Made by a program: the position numbers and the translations under genes. The notes beneath the pieces are model-generated. The model ran no database searches. It saw only the letters and a list, made by a program, of their open reading frames with translations, and was not told the origin of the DNA. A stretch of 64,000 nt of DNA, taken from Ehretia macrophylla. Taxonomy: Eukaryota > Streptophyta > Magnoliopsida > Boraginales > Ehretiaceae. Position 1 is the stretch's first letter. Each line of letters starts with the position of its first letter. The stretch lies in NCBI GenBank assembly GCA_037974665.1, contig CM075771.1, forward strand, positions 43,260,425 to 43,324,424, written 5' to 3'. Below, piece after piece: positions 48,950-63,112 of this stretch.

Positions 48950-51900
48950 TGGTCACAAGCCCCACACCCACGGTTTGAGGACCCAGCCTCTACGTGAAGT
49001 GAAGTTGTCTTGCCCAATGTGCCGTGGGATTCGGTAATAAAAATGGGATAGATTAGGTTGTTGTCCTTTTCGCGGCTCACGACATACGATCCGGGACGAA
49101 AAAATAGCGCAAAAGAAGAAAAGTGTCCCAAAACTGATGAAAATGTTTGACCTTGGGCTCCGAAAATAGGTGCAGTCGAGCAGGCTTGCTAGCCACATCG
49201 TAGAGCTCTCGGAGAGCTTTCTAACAGTATGCTGTGTGCCGCGTAACTCCTTACGGATCAAAAGTTATGGGCACCGGAGCGACGGATACCTGATCACAAG
49301 CCACACTCCCTCTGTTTGCGGGCCCAGCCTCTACATGAAGTGAAGTTGTCGTGCCCAAGGTGCCGTGGGATTTTCGGTAATAGAAATGTGATGGATTAGG
49401 TTGTCGTTCTTTTCGTGGCTCACGACGTACGATCCAGGATGGAAAAACTGCGCAAAAGAAGAAAAGTGTCCTGAAACTGATGAAAACCTTCAATCTTGGC
49501 CTTTGAAAACAGGCACAGCCGAACAAGCTTGGTGCCCCCATCGTAGAGCTCTCGAAGAGCTTCCCAACGGTATGTTGTGCGCCGCAGAACTCCTTACGGA
49601 TCAAAAGTTATGAGCACCGGAGCGACGGATACCGGGTCACAAGCCCCACGCCCTTTGTTTTCAGACCCAGCCTCAACGTGAAGTGAAGTTGTCTTGCCCA
49701 ATGTGCTGTGGGATTCAGTAATAGAAATTTGATTGATTAGGATGTCGTCGTTTTTGCGGCTCACGACTTACGATCTGGGACGAAAAAATAGTGTAAAGGA
49801 AGAAAAGTGTCCTAAAACTTATGAAAATGTTCAATTTTGGGCTCTGAAAATAGGCACAACCGAGCAAGTTTGTTGCCCCCGTCGTAGAGCTCTCGGAGAG
49901 CTTTCAACAGTATGCTGTGCACCGCGTAATTCCTTACAGATCTAATGTTCTGAGCACTAGAGCGATGGATACCTGGTCACAAGCCCCACGCCCTCAGTTT
50001 GTAGGCCCAACCTCCACGTGAAGTGAAGTTGTCTTGGCAAAGGTGCCATGGGATTCGGTATTAGAAATGTGATGGATTAGGTTGTCGTCCTTTTCACGGC
50101 TCACGGCGTACGATCCGGGACGGAAAAATTGCGCAAAGAAGATAAGTGTCCCAAAATTGATAAAAATGTTCAAATTTGGGCTCCAAAAATAGGCACAGCC
50201 GAGCAGGCTTGGTGCCTCCGTCGTAGAACTCTCGGGGAGCTTTCAAACGGAATGCTGTGCGCCGCGTAACTCCTTACGGATCAAAAGTTATGGGCACCAG
50301 AGCATCAAATACCTGGTCACAAGCCCCACGCCCTCTGTTTACGGGCCCAGCCTCTACGTGAAGTGAAGTTGTCATGCCCAAGGTGCCATGTGATTTGGTA
50401 ATAGAAATGTGATAGATTAGGTTGTCGTCCTTTACACGGCTCACGACGTACGATCCGGGTCTGAAAAATAGCGCAAAAGAAGAAAAGTGTCCCAAAACTG
50501 ATGAAAATGTTTGATTTTGGGCTCCGAAAATAGGTGCAGTTGAGCAGGCTTGCTACCCACATCGTAGAGCTCTCGGAGAGCTTTCCAACAGTATGCTGTG
50601 TGCCACGTAACTCCTTACGGATCAAAAGTTATGGGCACCGGAGCGACGGATACCTAGTCACAAGCCACACGCTCTCTTTTTGCGGGCCCAGCCTCTACGT
50701 GAAGTGAAGTTGTCTTGCTCAAGGTGCCGTGGGATTTTCGGTAATAGAAATGTGATGGATTAGGTTGTCGTTCTTTTCGTGGCTCACGACGTACGATCCA
50801 GGATGGAAAAACTGCGTAAAAGAAGAAAAGTGTCCTGAAACTAATGAAAACCTTCAATCTTGGCCTCTGAAAACAGGCGCAGCCGAACAAGCTTGGTGCC
50901 CCCATCGTAGAGCTCTCGGAGAGCTTTCCAACGGTATGTTGTGCGCCGCAGAACTCCTTACGGATCAAAAGTTATGAGCACCGGAGCGACGGATACCGGG
51001 TCACAAGCCCCACGCCCTTTGTTTTCAGACCCATCCTCAACGTGAAGTGAAGTTGTCTTGCCCAATGTACAGTGGGATTCGGTAATAGAAATTTGATTGA
51101 TTAGGATGTCGTCGTTTTCGCGGCTCACGACGTACGATCCGGGACGGAAAAATAGTGTAAAAGAAGAAAAGTGTCCTAAAACTTATGAAAATGTTCCATT
51201 TTGGGCTCTAAATATAGGCACAGCCGAGCAAGTTTGTTGCCCCCGTCGTAGAGCTCTCGGAGAGCTTTCCAACAGTATGCTGTGCACCGCGTAATTCCTT
51301 ACGGATCTAATGTTCTGAGCACTGGAGCGATGGATACCTGGTCACAAGCCCTACGCCCTCTGTTTGTGGGCCCAGCCTACACGTGAAGTGAAGTTGTCTT
51401 GGCAAAGGTGCCGTGGGATTCGGTATTAGAAATGTGATGGATTAGGTAGTCGTCCTTTTTCACGGCTCACGACGTACGATCCGGGACGGAAAAATTGCGC
51501 AAAGAAGATAAGTGTCCCAAAATTGATAAAAATGTTCGATTTTGGGCTCCAAAAACAGGCACAGCCAAGCAGGCTTGGTGCCTCCGTCATAGAACTCTCA
51601 GGGAGCTTTCAAACGGAATGCTGTGCGCCGCGTAACTCCTTACGGATCAAAAGTTATGGACACCAGAGCGTCAAATACCTGGTCACAAGCCCCACGCCCT
51701 CTGTTTACGGGCGCAGCCTCTACGTGAAGTGAAGTTGTCAAGCCCAAGGTGCCATGTGATTTGGTAATAAAAATGTGATGGATTAGGTTGTCGTCCTTTA
51801 CATGGCTCACGACGTACGATCCGGGTTTGAAAAATAGAGCAAAAGAAGAAAAGTGTCCCAAAACTGATGAAAACGTTTGATTTTGGGCTCCGAAAATAGG

Positions 51901-54900
51901 TGCAGTTGAGTAGGCATGCTACCCACACCGTAGAGCTCTCGGAGAGCTTTCCAACAGTATGTTGTGTGCCGCGTAACTCCTTACGGATCAAAAGTTATGG
52001 GCACCGGAGCGACGGATACCTGGTCACAAGCCACACGCCCTCTGTTTGCGGGCCCAGCCTCTACGTGAAGTGAAGTTGTCTTGCTCAAGGTGCCGTGGGA
52101 TTTTCGGTAACAGAAATGTGATGGATTAGGTTGTCGTTCTTTTCGTGGCTCACGACGTACGATCCAGGATGGAAAAACTACGCAAAAGAAGAAAAGTATC
52201 CTGAAACTGATGAAAACCTTCAATCTTGGCCTCTGAAAATAGGCGCAGCCGAACAAGCTTGGTGCCCCCATCGTAGAGCTCTCGGAGAGCTTTCCAACGG
52301 TATGTTGTGCACCGCAGAACTCCTTACGGATCAAAAGTTATGAGCACCGGAGCGACGGATACCGGGTCACAAGCCCCACGCCCTTTGTTTTCAGACCCAG
52401 GCTCAACGTGAAGTGAAGTTGTCTTGCCCAATGTACTGTGGGATTCGGTAATAGAAATTTGATTGATTAGGATGTCGTCGTTTTCGCGGCTCACGACGTA
52501 CGATCCGGGATGGAAAAATAGTGTAAAAGAAGAAAAGTGTCCTAAAACTTATGAAAATGTTCAATTTTGGGCTCTGAAAATAGGCACAGCCGAGCAAGTT
52601 TGTTGCCCTCGTCGTAGAGTTCTCGGAGAGCTTTCCAACAATATGCTGTGCACCCCGTAATTCCTTACGGATCTAATGTTCTGAGCACTGGAGCGATGGA
52701 TACTTGGTCACAAGCCCCACGCCCTCTGTTTGTGGGCCCAGCCTCCACGTGAAGTGAAGTTGTCTTGGCAAAGGTGCTGTGTGATTTGGTATTAGAAATG
52801 TGATGGATTAGGTTGTCGTCCTTTTCACGGCTCACGACGTACGATCCGGGACGGAAAAATTGCTCAAAGAAGATAAGTGTCCCAAAATTGATAAAAATGT
52901 TCGATTTTGGGCTCCAAAAATAGGCACAGCTGAGCAGGCTTGGTGCCTCCGTCGTAGAACTCTCAGGGAGCTTTCAAACGGAATGTTGTGCGCCACGTAA
53001 CTCCTTACGGATCAAAAGTTATGGGCACCAGATCGTCAAATACCTGGTCACAAGCCCCACGCCCTCTGTTTACGGGCCCAGCCCCTACGTGAAGTGAAGT
53101 TGTCATGCCCAAGGTGCCATGTGATTTGGTAATAGAAATGTGATAGATTAGGTTGTCGTCCTTTACACGGCTCACGACTTACGATCCGGGTCTGAAAAAT
53201 AGCGCAAAAGAAGAAAAGTGTCCCAAAACTGATGAAAACGTTTGATTTTGGGCTCCGAAAATAGGTGCAGTTGAGCAAGCTTGCTAACCACACCGTAGAG
53301 CTCTCGGAGAGCTTTCCAACAGTATGCTGTGTGCCGCGTAACTCCTTACGGATCAAAAGTTATGGGCACCGGAGCGACAGATACCTGGTCACAAGCCACA
53401 CGCCCTCTGTTTGCGGGCCCAGCCTCTACTTGAAGTGAAGTTGTCTTGCTCAAGGTGCCGTGGGATTTTCGGTAATATAAATGTGATGGATTAGGTTGTC
53501 GATCTTTTCGTGGCTCACGACGTACGATCCAGGATGGAAAAACTGTGCAAAAGAAGAAAAGTGTCCTGAAACTGATGAAAACCTTCAATCTTGGCCTCTG
53601 AAAACTGGCGCAGCCGAACAAGCTTGGTGCCCCCATCGTAGAGCTCTCGGAGAGCTTTCCAACGGTATGCTGTGCGCCGCATAACGCCTTACGGATCAAA
53701 AGTTATGAGCACCAGAGCGACGGATACCGGGTCACAAGCCCCACGCCCTCTGTTTGCAGACCCAGCCTCAATGTGAAGTGAAGTTGTCTTGCCCAATGTG
53801 CTGTGGGATTCGGTAATAGAAATTTGATTGATTAGGATGTCGTCGTTTTCGCGGCTCACGACGTACGATCCGGGACGGAAAAATAGCGTAAAAGAAGAAA
53901 AGTGTCCTAAAACTTATGAAAATGTTCAATTTTGGGCTCTGAAAATAGGCACAGCCGAGCAAGTTTGTTGCCCTCGTCGTAGAGCTCTCGGAGAGCTTTC
54001 CAACAGTATGCTGTGCACCGCGTAATTCCTTACGGATCTAATGTTCTGAGTACTGGAGCGATGGATACCTGGTCACAAGCCCCACGCCCTATGTTTGTGG
54101 GCCCAGCCTCCATGTGAAGTGAAGTTGTCTTGGCAAAGGTGCCGTGGGATTCGGTATTAGAAATGTGATGGATTAGGCTGTCGTCCTTTTCACGGCTCAC
54201 GACGTACGATCCGGGACGGAAAAATTGCGCAAAGAAGATAAGTGTCCCAAAATTGATAAAAATGTTCGATTTTGGGCTCCAAAAATAGGCACAGCCGAGC
54301 AGGCTTGGTGCCTCCATCGTAGAACTCTCAGGGAGCTTTCAAAAGGAATGCTGTGCGCCGCGTAACTCCTTACGGATCAAAAGTTATGGGCACCAGAGCG
54401 TCAAATACCTGGTCACAAGCCCCACGCCCTCTATTTACGGGCCCAGCCTCTACGTGAAGTGAAGTTGTCATGCCCAAGGTGCCATGTGATTTGGTAATAG
54501 AAATGTGATGGATTAGGTTGTCGTCCTTTACACGGCTCACGACGTACGATCCGGGTCTGAAAAATAGCGCAAAAGAAGAAAAGTGTCCCAAAACTGATGA
54601 AAATGTTTGATTTTGGGCTCCGAAAATAGGTGCCGTTGAGCAGGCTTGCTACCCACATCGTAGAGCTCTCGGAGAGCTTTCCAACTGTATGCTGTGTGCC
54701 GCGTAACTCCTTACGGATCGAAAGTTATGGGCACCGGAGCGACGGATACCTGGTCACAAGCCACACGCCCTCTGTTTGCGGGCCCAGCCTCTACGTGAAG
54801 TGATGTTGTCTTGCTCAAGGTGCCGTGGGATTTTCGGTAATAGAAATGTGATGGATTAGGTTGTCGTTCTTTTCGTGGCTCACGACGTACGATCCAGGAT

Positions 54901-55930
54901 GGAAAAACTGCGCAAAAAAAGAAAAGTGTCCTGAAACTGATGAAAACCTTCAATCTTGGCCTCTGATAACAGGCGTAGCCGAACAAGCTTGGTGCCCCCA
55001 TCGTAGAGCTCTCGGAGAGCTTTCCAACGGTATACTGCGCGCCGCATAATGCCTTACGAATCAAAAGTTATGAGCACCGGAGCGATGGATACCGGGTCAC
55101 AAGCCCCACGCCCTTTGTTTGCAGACCCAGCCTCAACGTGAAGTGAAGTTGTCTTACCCAATGTGCTGTGGGATTCGCTAATAAAAATTTGATTTATTAG
55201 GATGTCGTCGTTTTCGCGGCTCACGACGTACGATTCGGGACGGAAAAATAGCGTAAAAGAAGAAAAGTGTCCTAAAACTTATGAAAATGTTCAATTTTGG
55301 GCTCTGAAAATAGGCACAGCCGAGCAAGTTTGTTGCCCCCGTCGTAGAGCTCTCGAAGAGCTTTCCAACAGTATGCTGTGCACCGCGTAATTTCTTACGG
55401 ATCTAATGTTCTGAGCACTGGAGCGACGGATACCTAGTCACAGGCCCTACGCCCTCTGTTTGTGGGGCCAGCCTCCACGTGAAGTGAAGTTGTCTTGGCA
55501 AAGGTGCCGTGGGATTCGGTATAAGAAATGTGATGGATTAGGTTGTCGTCCTTTTCACGGCTCACGACGTACGATCCGGGACGGAAAAATTGCGCAAAGA
55601 AGATAAGTGTCCCAAAATTGATAAAAATGTTCGATTTTGGGCTCCAAAAACAGGCACAGCCGAGCATTCTTCGTGCCTCCGTCGTAGTACTCTCAGGGAG
55701 CTTTCAAACGGAATGCTTTGCGCCGCGTAACTCCTTACAGATCAAAAGTTATGGGCACCAGAGCGTCAGATACCTGGTCACAAGCCCCACGCCCTCTGTT
55801 TACGGGCCCAGCCTCTATGTGAAGTGAAGTTGTCATGCCCAAGGTGCCATGTAATTCGGTAATAGAAATGTGATGGATTAGGTTGTCGTCCTTTACACGG
55901 CTCACGACGTACGATCCTGGTCTGAAAAAT
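48950..55930. repeat. Higher-order repeat, four monomers, about 1365 bp, five copies
   Basis: The monomer with the two-base-longer GGGATTTTCGGTAA form recurs near 49370, 50734, 52099, 53464 and 54829. The form GATCTAATGTTCTGAGCAC recurs near 49939, 51305, 52670, 54035 and 55399. The form AGAGCGTCAAATACC or a close variant recurs near 50299, 51665, 53030, 54396 and 55761. All spacings are 1364-1366 bp. One aligned stretch of about 190 bp between neighbouring copies differed at 6 sites, about 97% identity, well above neighbour-monomer identity. The right end passes into unrelated monomer types within one monomer near 55930. Confidence 0.92.
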
Positions 55931-57529
55931 AGCACAAAAGAAGAAAAGTGTACCAAAACTAATGAAAACATTCGATTTTTGGCTTCAAAAATAGGCGCAG
56001 CCGAGCAGTCTTGGTGCCCCCGTCGTAGAGCTCTCGAAGAGCTTTCCAACTGTATGCTGTGCGCCGCATAACTCCCTACGGATCGAAAGTTATAGGCACT
56101 GGAGCGACGGATACCTAGTCACATGTCCTACGCCCTCGTTTTGAGGGCCCAGCCTCTACGTGAAGTGAAGTTGTCTTGCCCAAGGTGCCGTGTGATTCGG
56201 TAATAGAAATGTGATAGATTAGGTTGTTGTCCTTTTCGTGGCTCACGATGTACGATCCGGGACAGAAAAATTGCGAAAAATAAGATAAATGTCCCAAAAC
56301 TGATGAAAACGTTCAATTTTTGGCGACGAAAATAGGTGCAGCCGAACAGGCTTGGTGTGCCCGTCGTAGAGCTCTCGGAGAGTTTTTCAACGGTATGTTG
56401 TGAGTCGTATAACTCCTTACGGATCAAAAGTTATGGGCACCGGAACGACGGATACCTTGTCACAAGCCCGACGCCCTCTGTTTGCAGGCCCAGCCTCTAC
56501 GTGAAGTGAAGTTGTCTTACCCAAGGTACCATGGGATTTAGTAATAGAAATGTGATGGATTAGATTGTCATCATTTTCGCTGCTCACGACTTACAATCCG
56601 GGGCGAAAAAATAACGTAAAAGAAGAAAAGTGTCCCAAAACTTATGAAAATGTTCGATTTTGGGCTCCAAAAATAGGAACAGCCGAGCAAGCTTGCTGTC
56701 CCAGTCGTAGAACTCTCAGAAAGCTTTCCAACGGTATACTGTGCCCCGTATAACTCCTTACGGATCAAAAGTTATGAGCACCGGAGCGACGGATACCTAG
56801 TCATAAGCCCCATGCACGCAGTTTGCGGGCCCAGCCTCTACGTGAAGTGAAGTTGTCTTGCCCAAGGTGCCGTGGGATTCGGTAACAGAAATTTGGTGGA
56901 TTAGGTTGTCGTCCTTTTCGCGGCTCACGACGTACGATGCGGGACGTAAAAACTGCGCAAAAGAAGATAAGTATCCCGAAATTGATAAAAATGTTCGATT
57001 TTGGTCTCCAAAAATAAGCAGAACTAAGCAGGGTTGGTGCCCCCGTTGTAGAACTCTCGGGGAGCTTTCCAACGGTATGTGGTGCGCCGCGTACCTCCTT
57101 ACAGATCAAAAGTTATGGCACCGGAGCGACGGATACTTGGTCACAAGCCCCACACCATCTGTTTGCGTGCCCAGCCTCTACGTGAAGTGAAGTTGTCTTG
57201 CCCAAGGTGCCATGTGATTCGGTAATACAAATGTGATTGATTAGGTTGTCATCTTTTCGCGGCTCACGACGTACGATCCGGGTCTAAAAAACAGCGCAAA
57301 AGAAGAAAAGTGTACCGAAACAAATGAAAACATTAGATTTTTGGCTTCGAAAATAGGCGTAGCTGAGCAGGCTTGGTATGCCCTTGGTAAATCTCTTGGA
57401 GAGCTTTCCAACGGTATGTTGTGCGCCGTGTAACGCCTTGCGGACCGATAGTTAAAGACACCGGAGCGACGGATACCTAGTCACAAACCCTACGCCCTGG
57501 GTTTGAGGGCCCAGCCTCTACGTGAAGTG

Positions 57530-59570
57530 AAGTTGTCTTGCCCAAGGTGCCATGTGATTCGGTAATAGAAATGTGATAGATTCAGTTATCATCCTTTTCG
57601 TGGCTCACAACGCACGATCCGGGACGGAAAAACTGCGTAAAAGAAGATAAGTGTCCCAAAACTGATGAAAACGTTAAATTTTGGCATACGAAAATAGGTG
57701 CAGCCGAGCAAGCTTGGTGCCCCCGTCGTAGAGCTCTCAGAAAGTTTTCCAACCATATGTTGTGAGTCGCATAACTCCTTACGGATCAAAAGTTATGGCA
57801 CCGAAACGACGGATACCTTGTCACAAGCCCGACGCCCTCTGTTTGCAGGCCCAGCCTCTACGTGAAGTGAAGTTGTCTTGCCCAAGGTGCCCGGGGATTC
57901 GGTAATAGAAATGTGATGGATTAGGTTGTCATCCTTTTCGCGGCTCAGGACATACGATCTGGGACGGAAAAATACAGTAAAAGAAGAAAAGTGTCCCAAA
58001 ACTTATAAAAATATTTGATTTTGGGCCTCGAAAACAGGCACAGCCGAGCAAGATTTCTGCCCCCGTCGTAGAGCTCTCCGAGAGGTTTCCAACGGTATGC
58101 TGTGCGCCGCGTAACTCCTTACAGATTAAAAGTTATAAGCACCGTAGCGACGGATACTTGGTCACAAGCCCCACGCCCTCTGTTTGCGGGCCCAGCCTCT
58201 ACGTGAAGTGAAGTTGTCTTGCCCAAGGTGCCATAGGATTCGGTAATAGAAATGTCATGGATTAGGTTGTTATCCTTCTCGAGGCTCGCGACATGCGACC
58301 TGGGACGAAAAAACTGCGCAAAAGAAGATAAGTGTCCCGAAATTGATAAAAATGTTCAATTTTGGGCTCTGAAAACCGGCATAGCCGAGCAGATTGGTGC
58401 CCCCGTCGTAGAACTCTCGGGGAGCTTTCCAACGGTATGCTGTGTGCCGTATAACTCCTTACGGATCAAAAGTTATGGGCACCGGAGCGACGGATACCTG
58501 GTCACAAGCCCCACACCCTCTGTTTGCTGGCCCAGCCTTTACGTGAAGTGAAGTTGTCTTGCCCAAGGTGCCGTGTGATTCGGTAATAGAAATGTGATAG
58601 ATTCAGTTATCGTCCTTTTCATGGCTCACAACGCACGATCCGGGACGGAAAAACTGCGTAAAAGAAGATAAGTGTCCCAAAACTGATGAAAACGTTCAAT
58701 TTTGGCATACGAAAATAGATGCAGCCGAGCAAGCTTGGTGCCCCCGTCGTAGAGCTCTCAGAAAGTTTTCCAACCATATGTTGTGAGTCGCATAACTCCT
58801 TACGGATCAAAAGTTATGGCACCGAAACGACGGATACCTTGTCACAAGCCCGACGCCCTCTGTTTGCAGGCCCAGCCTCTACGTGAAGTGAAGTTGTCTT
58901 GCCCAAGGTGCCCGGGGATTCGGTAATAGAAATGTGATGGATTAGGTTGTCATCCTTTTCGCGGCTCACGACATACGATCTGGGACGGAAAAATAACGTA
59001 AAAGAAGAAAAGTGTCCCAAAACTTATAAAAATGTTTGATTTTGGGCCTCGAAAACAGGCACAGCCGAGCAAGCTTGCTGCCCTTGTCGTAGAGCTCTCC
59101 GAGAGGTTTCCAATGGTATGCTGTGCGCCGCGTAACTCCTTACAGATCAAAAGTTATAAGCACCGTAGCGACGGATACCTGGTCACAAGCCCCACGCCCT
59201 CTGTTTGCGGGCCCAGCCTCTACGTGAAGTGAAGTTTTCTTGCCCAAGGTGCCATAGGATTCGGTAATAGAAATGTGATGGATTAGGTTGTTGTCCTTCT
59301 CGAGGCTCGCGACGTACGATCCGGGACAAAAAAACTGCGCAAAAGAAGATATGTGTCCCGAAATTGATAAAAATGTTCAATTTTGGGCTCTGAAAACCGG
59401 CATAGCCGAGCAGATTTGGTGCCCCCGTCGTAGAACTCTCGGGGAGCTTTCCAACGGTATGCTGTGCGCCGCATAACTCCTTACGGATCAAAAGTTTTGG
59501 GCACCGGAGCGACAGGTACCTGGTCACAAGCCCCACACCCTCTGTTTGCTGGCCCAGCCTCTACGTGAAG
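57530..59570. repeat. Three-monomer unit, about 1021 bp, two copies
   Basis: The rare string GATAGATTCAGTTATC with CACAACGCACGATCC occurs near 57570 and again near 58591. The downstream GTGCCCGGGGATTCGG (near 57888 and 58909) and CTTCTCGAGGCTCGCGAC (near 58275 and 59296) also repeat at about 1021 bp. The similarity starts and ends abruptly near 57530 and 59570. Confidence 0.85.
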
Positions 59571-62500
59571 TGAAGTTGTCTTGCCCAAGTTGCCATGTGA
59601 TTCGGTAATACAAATGTGATAGATTAGGTTGTCGTCCTTTTCGCGGCTCACGACGTACGATCTGGGTATGAAAAACAGCGCAAAAGAAGAAAAGTGTACC
59701 GAAACTAATGAAAACATTCGATTTTGGGCTTCACAAACAGGCGCAGCCAAGCAGGATTGGTGCCCTCATCGTAGAGGACTCAGAGAGCTTTCCAACGGTT
59801 TGTTGTGCGCCGCGTAACTCCTTACGGATCGAACGTTATAGGCACCGGAGCGACGGATACCTAATCAGATGCCCCACACCCTTGGTTTGAGGGCCCAACC
59901 TCTACATGAAATGAAGTTGTCTTGCCCAAGGTGCCATGTGATTCGGTAATAGAAATGTGATAAATTAGGTTCTCGTCCTTTTCGTGGCTCACGACGTACG
60001 ATCCGGGACGAAAAAACTGCGCAAAAGAAGATAAGTGTCCCATAACTGATGAAAACGTTCAATTTTGGGCTATGAAAATAGGCGCAGCCGAGCAGGCTTA
60101 GTGCCCCCGTCGTAGAGCTCTTTGAGAGTTTTCCAACAGTATGTTGTGAGTCACATAACTCCTTACGGATCAAAATTATAGGCACCGGAACGACGAATAC
60201 CTTGTCACAAGCTCGACGCCCTCTGTTTGCGGGCCCAGCGTCTACGTGAAGTGTGGTTGTCTGGCCCAAGGTGCCATGGGATTTAGTAATAGAAATGTGA
60301 TGGATTAGGTTGTCATCCTTTTCACGGCTCACGACATACGATCCGGGACGAAAAAATAGCAGAAAAGAAGAAAAGTGTCCCAAAACTTATAAAAATGTTC
60401 GATTTTGGACTCCAAAAACAGGTACAGCAGCACAAGCTTGCTGCCCCCGTCGTAGAGCTCTCAGAGAGCTTTCCAACGACATGCTGTGCGCCGCGTAACT
60501 CCTTACGGATCAAAAGTTATGAGCACCGGAGCGACGAATACCTAGTCACAAGCCCCACACCGTCTGTTTTCGGGCCCAGCCTCTACGTGAAGTGAAGTTG
60601 TCTGACCCAAGGTGCCGTGGGATTTGGTAATAGAAATGTAATAGATTAGGTTGTCGTCCTTTTCGCGGCTCACGACATACGATCCGGGATGAAAAAACTG
60701 CGCAAAAGAAGATAAGTGTCCCGAAATTGATAAAAATGTTTAATTTTGAGCTGCCAAAATAGGCACAGCCAAGCAGTCTTGGTGCCCCCGTCGTAGAACT
60801 CTCAGAGAGCTTTCCAACGGTATGTTGTGCACCGCGTAACTCCTTACGGATCAAGAGTTATGGGCACCGGAGCGACGAATACATGGTCACAAGCCCCACA
60901 CCCTCTGTTTGCGGGCCCAGCCTCTACGTGAAGTGAATTTGTCTTGCCTAAGGTGCCATGTGAGTCGGTAATACAAATGTGATGGATTAGGTTGTCGTAA
61001 TTTTCGCAGCTCACGACGTACGATCCGGGTCTGAAAAACAGCGCAAAAGAAGAAAAGTGTACCGAAACTAATGAAAGCATTCGATTTTGGACTTCGAAAA
61101 AAGGAACAGCCTTGTAGGATTGGTGCTCCCGTCGTGGAGCTCTCGGAGAGCTTTCCAACGGTATGCTGTGCGCCGCGTAACTCCTTACGGATCGAAAGTT
61201 ATAGGCACCGGAGCGACGGATACCTAGTCACATGCCCCACGCCATTGGTATGAGGGCCCAGCCTCTACATGAAGTGAAGTTGTCCTGCCCAAAGTGCCAT
61301 GTGATTCGGTAATAGAAATGTGATAGATAAGGTTGTCGTCATTTTCGTGGCTCACGACGTACGATCCGGGACGGAAAAACTGTGCAAAAGAAGAAAAGTG
61401 TCCCAAAACTGATGAAAACGTTTAATTTTGGGCTACGAAAAAAGGCGTAGTCGAGCAGGCTTGGTGCCCCCGTTGTAGAGCTCTCAGAGAGTTTTCCAAT
61501 AGTATGTTGTGAGTCGCTTAACTCCTTACAGATCAAAAGTTATGGGCACAGGAACGACGAATACCTTGTCACAAGCCCGATGCCTTCTATTTGCGGGCCC
61601 AGCCTCTACGTGTAGTGAAGTTGTCTTGCCCAAGTAGCCGTGTGATTCGGTAATAGAAATGTGATAGATTAGGTTGTCGTCCTTTTCGTGGCTCACGACT
61701 TACGATCCGGGACGAAAAAACTACGCAAAAGAAGATAAGTGTCCCAAAATTGATGAAAATGTTCAATTTTGGACTCCGAAAATATGAGTAGCCGAGCACG
61801 CTTGGTGCCCCCGTCGTATAGCTCTCGGAGAACTTTCCAACGGTATGTTGTGAGTCATATGACTCTTTACAGATCCAAAGTTATGGGCACCGGAGTGAAG
61901 GGATACCTTGTCACATGCCGCACGCCCTCTGTTTGCTGGCCCAGCCTCTACGTGTAGTCAAGTTGTCTTGCCCAAGGGGCCATGGGATTCAGTAACAGAA
62001 ATGTGATGGATTAGGTTGTCATCTTTTTCGCGGCTCGTAACGTTCAATCCGGGACGAAAAAATAGCGTAAAAGAAGAAAAGTGTCCCAAAACTTATGAAA
62101 ATGTTCAATTTTTGGCTCCGAAAACAAGCACAGCGAAGCAAGCTTGCTACCCTCATCGTATTGCTCTCAGAGAACTTCCCAACGGTATGCTGTGCGCCGC
62201 GTAACTCCTTACGGATCAAAAGTTATGAGCACCGGAGCGACGAATACCTGGTCACAAGCCCCACGCCCTCTGTTTGCGGGCCAAGCCTCTACGTGAAGTG
62301 AAGTTGTCTTGCCCAAGGTGCCGTGGGATTCGGTAATAGAAATGTGACGGATTAGGTTGTCATCTTTTTTGCGGCTCACGACATACGATTTGGAACGAAA
62401 AAACTGCGCTAAAGAAGATAAGTGTCCCGTAATTGATAAAAATGTTTAATTTTGAGCTCTGAAAACAAGCACAACCGAGTAGGCTTGGTGCCCCCGTCGT

Positions 62501-63112
62501 AGAACTCTTGGGGAGCTTTCCAACGGTATGCTGTGCGCTACGTAACTCCTTACGGATCAAGAGTTATGGGCACCAAAGCGACGAATACCTGGTCACAAGC
62601 CCTACACCTTCTGTTTGCGGGGCCAGCCTCTACGTGAAGTGAAGTTATCTTGCCCAAGGTGCCATGTGATTCGGTAATACAAATGTGATGGATTAAGCTG
62701 TCGTCATTTTCGCAGCTCACGACGTACGATCCGGGTATGAAAAACAGCGCAAAAGAAGAAAAGTGTACCGAAACTAATGAAAACATTCGATTTTGGGCTT
62801 CGAAAAAAGGCGCAGCCGAGCAGGATTGGTGCCCTCGTCGTAGAGCTCTCGGAGAGCTTTCCAACGGTATGCTGTGTGCCGCGTAACTCCTTACGGATCG
62901 AAGGTTATAGGCACCGGAGCGACGGATACCTAGTCACATGCCCTACGCCCTTGGTTTGAGGGCCCAGCCTCTACGTGAAGTGAAGTTGTCTTGCCCAAGG
63001 TGCCGTGTGATTCGGTAATAGAAATGTGATAGATTAGGTTGTCGTCCTTTTCGTGGCTCACGACGTACGATCCGGGATGAAAAAACTGGTCAAAAGAAGA
63101 TAAGTGTCCCAA
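59481..63112. repeat. Higher-order block with four- and five-monomer spacing
   Basis: The marker set around GATCGAACGTTATAGGC or GATCGAAAGTTATAGGC with CATGCCCCACGCC-type text, and the preceding TGTACCGAAACTAATGAAA monomer, recurs with offsets of about 1363 bp and then 1706 bp (for example 59708, 61071 and 62777 for the same coding-frame landmark). The five-monomer interval looks like the four-monomer unit with one extra monomer. Confidence 0.78.

Noticed and set aside
59865-60383. Longest satellite open frame, 172 codons, minus strand
   Set aside because: It spans a monomer boundary only because small indels in these monomers shift the frame. The sequence is ordinary satellite in both halves, with no protein-family similarity.
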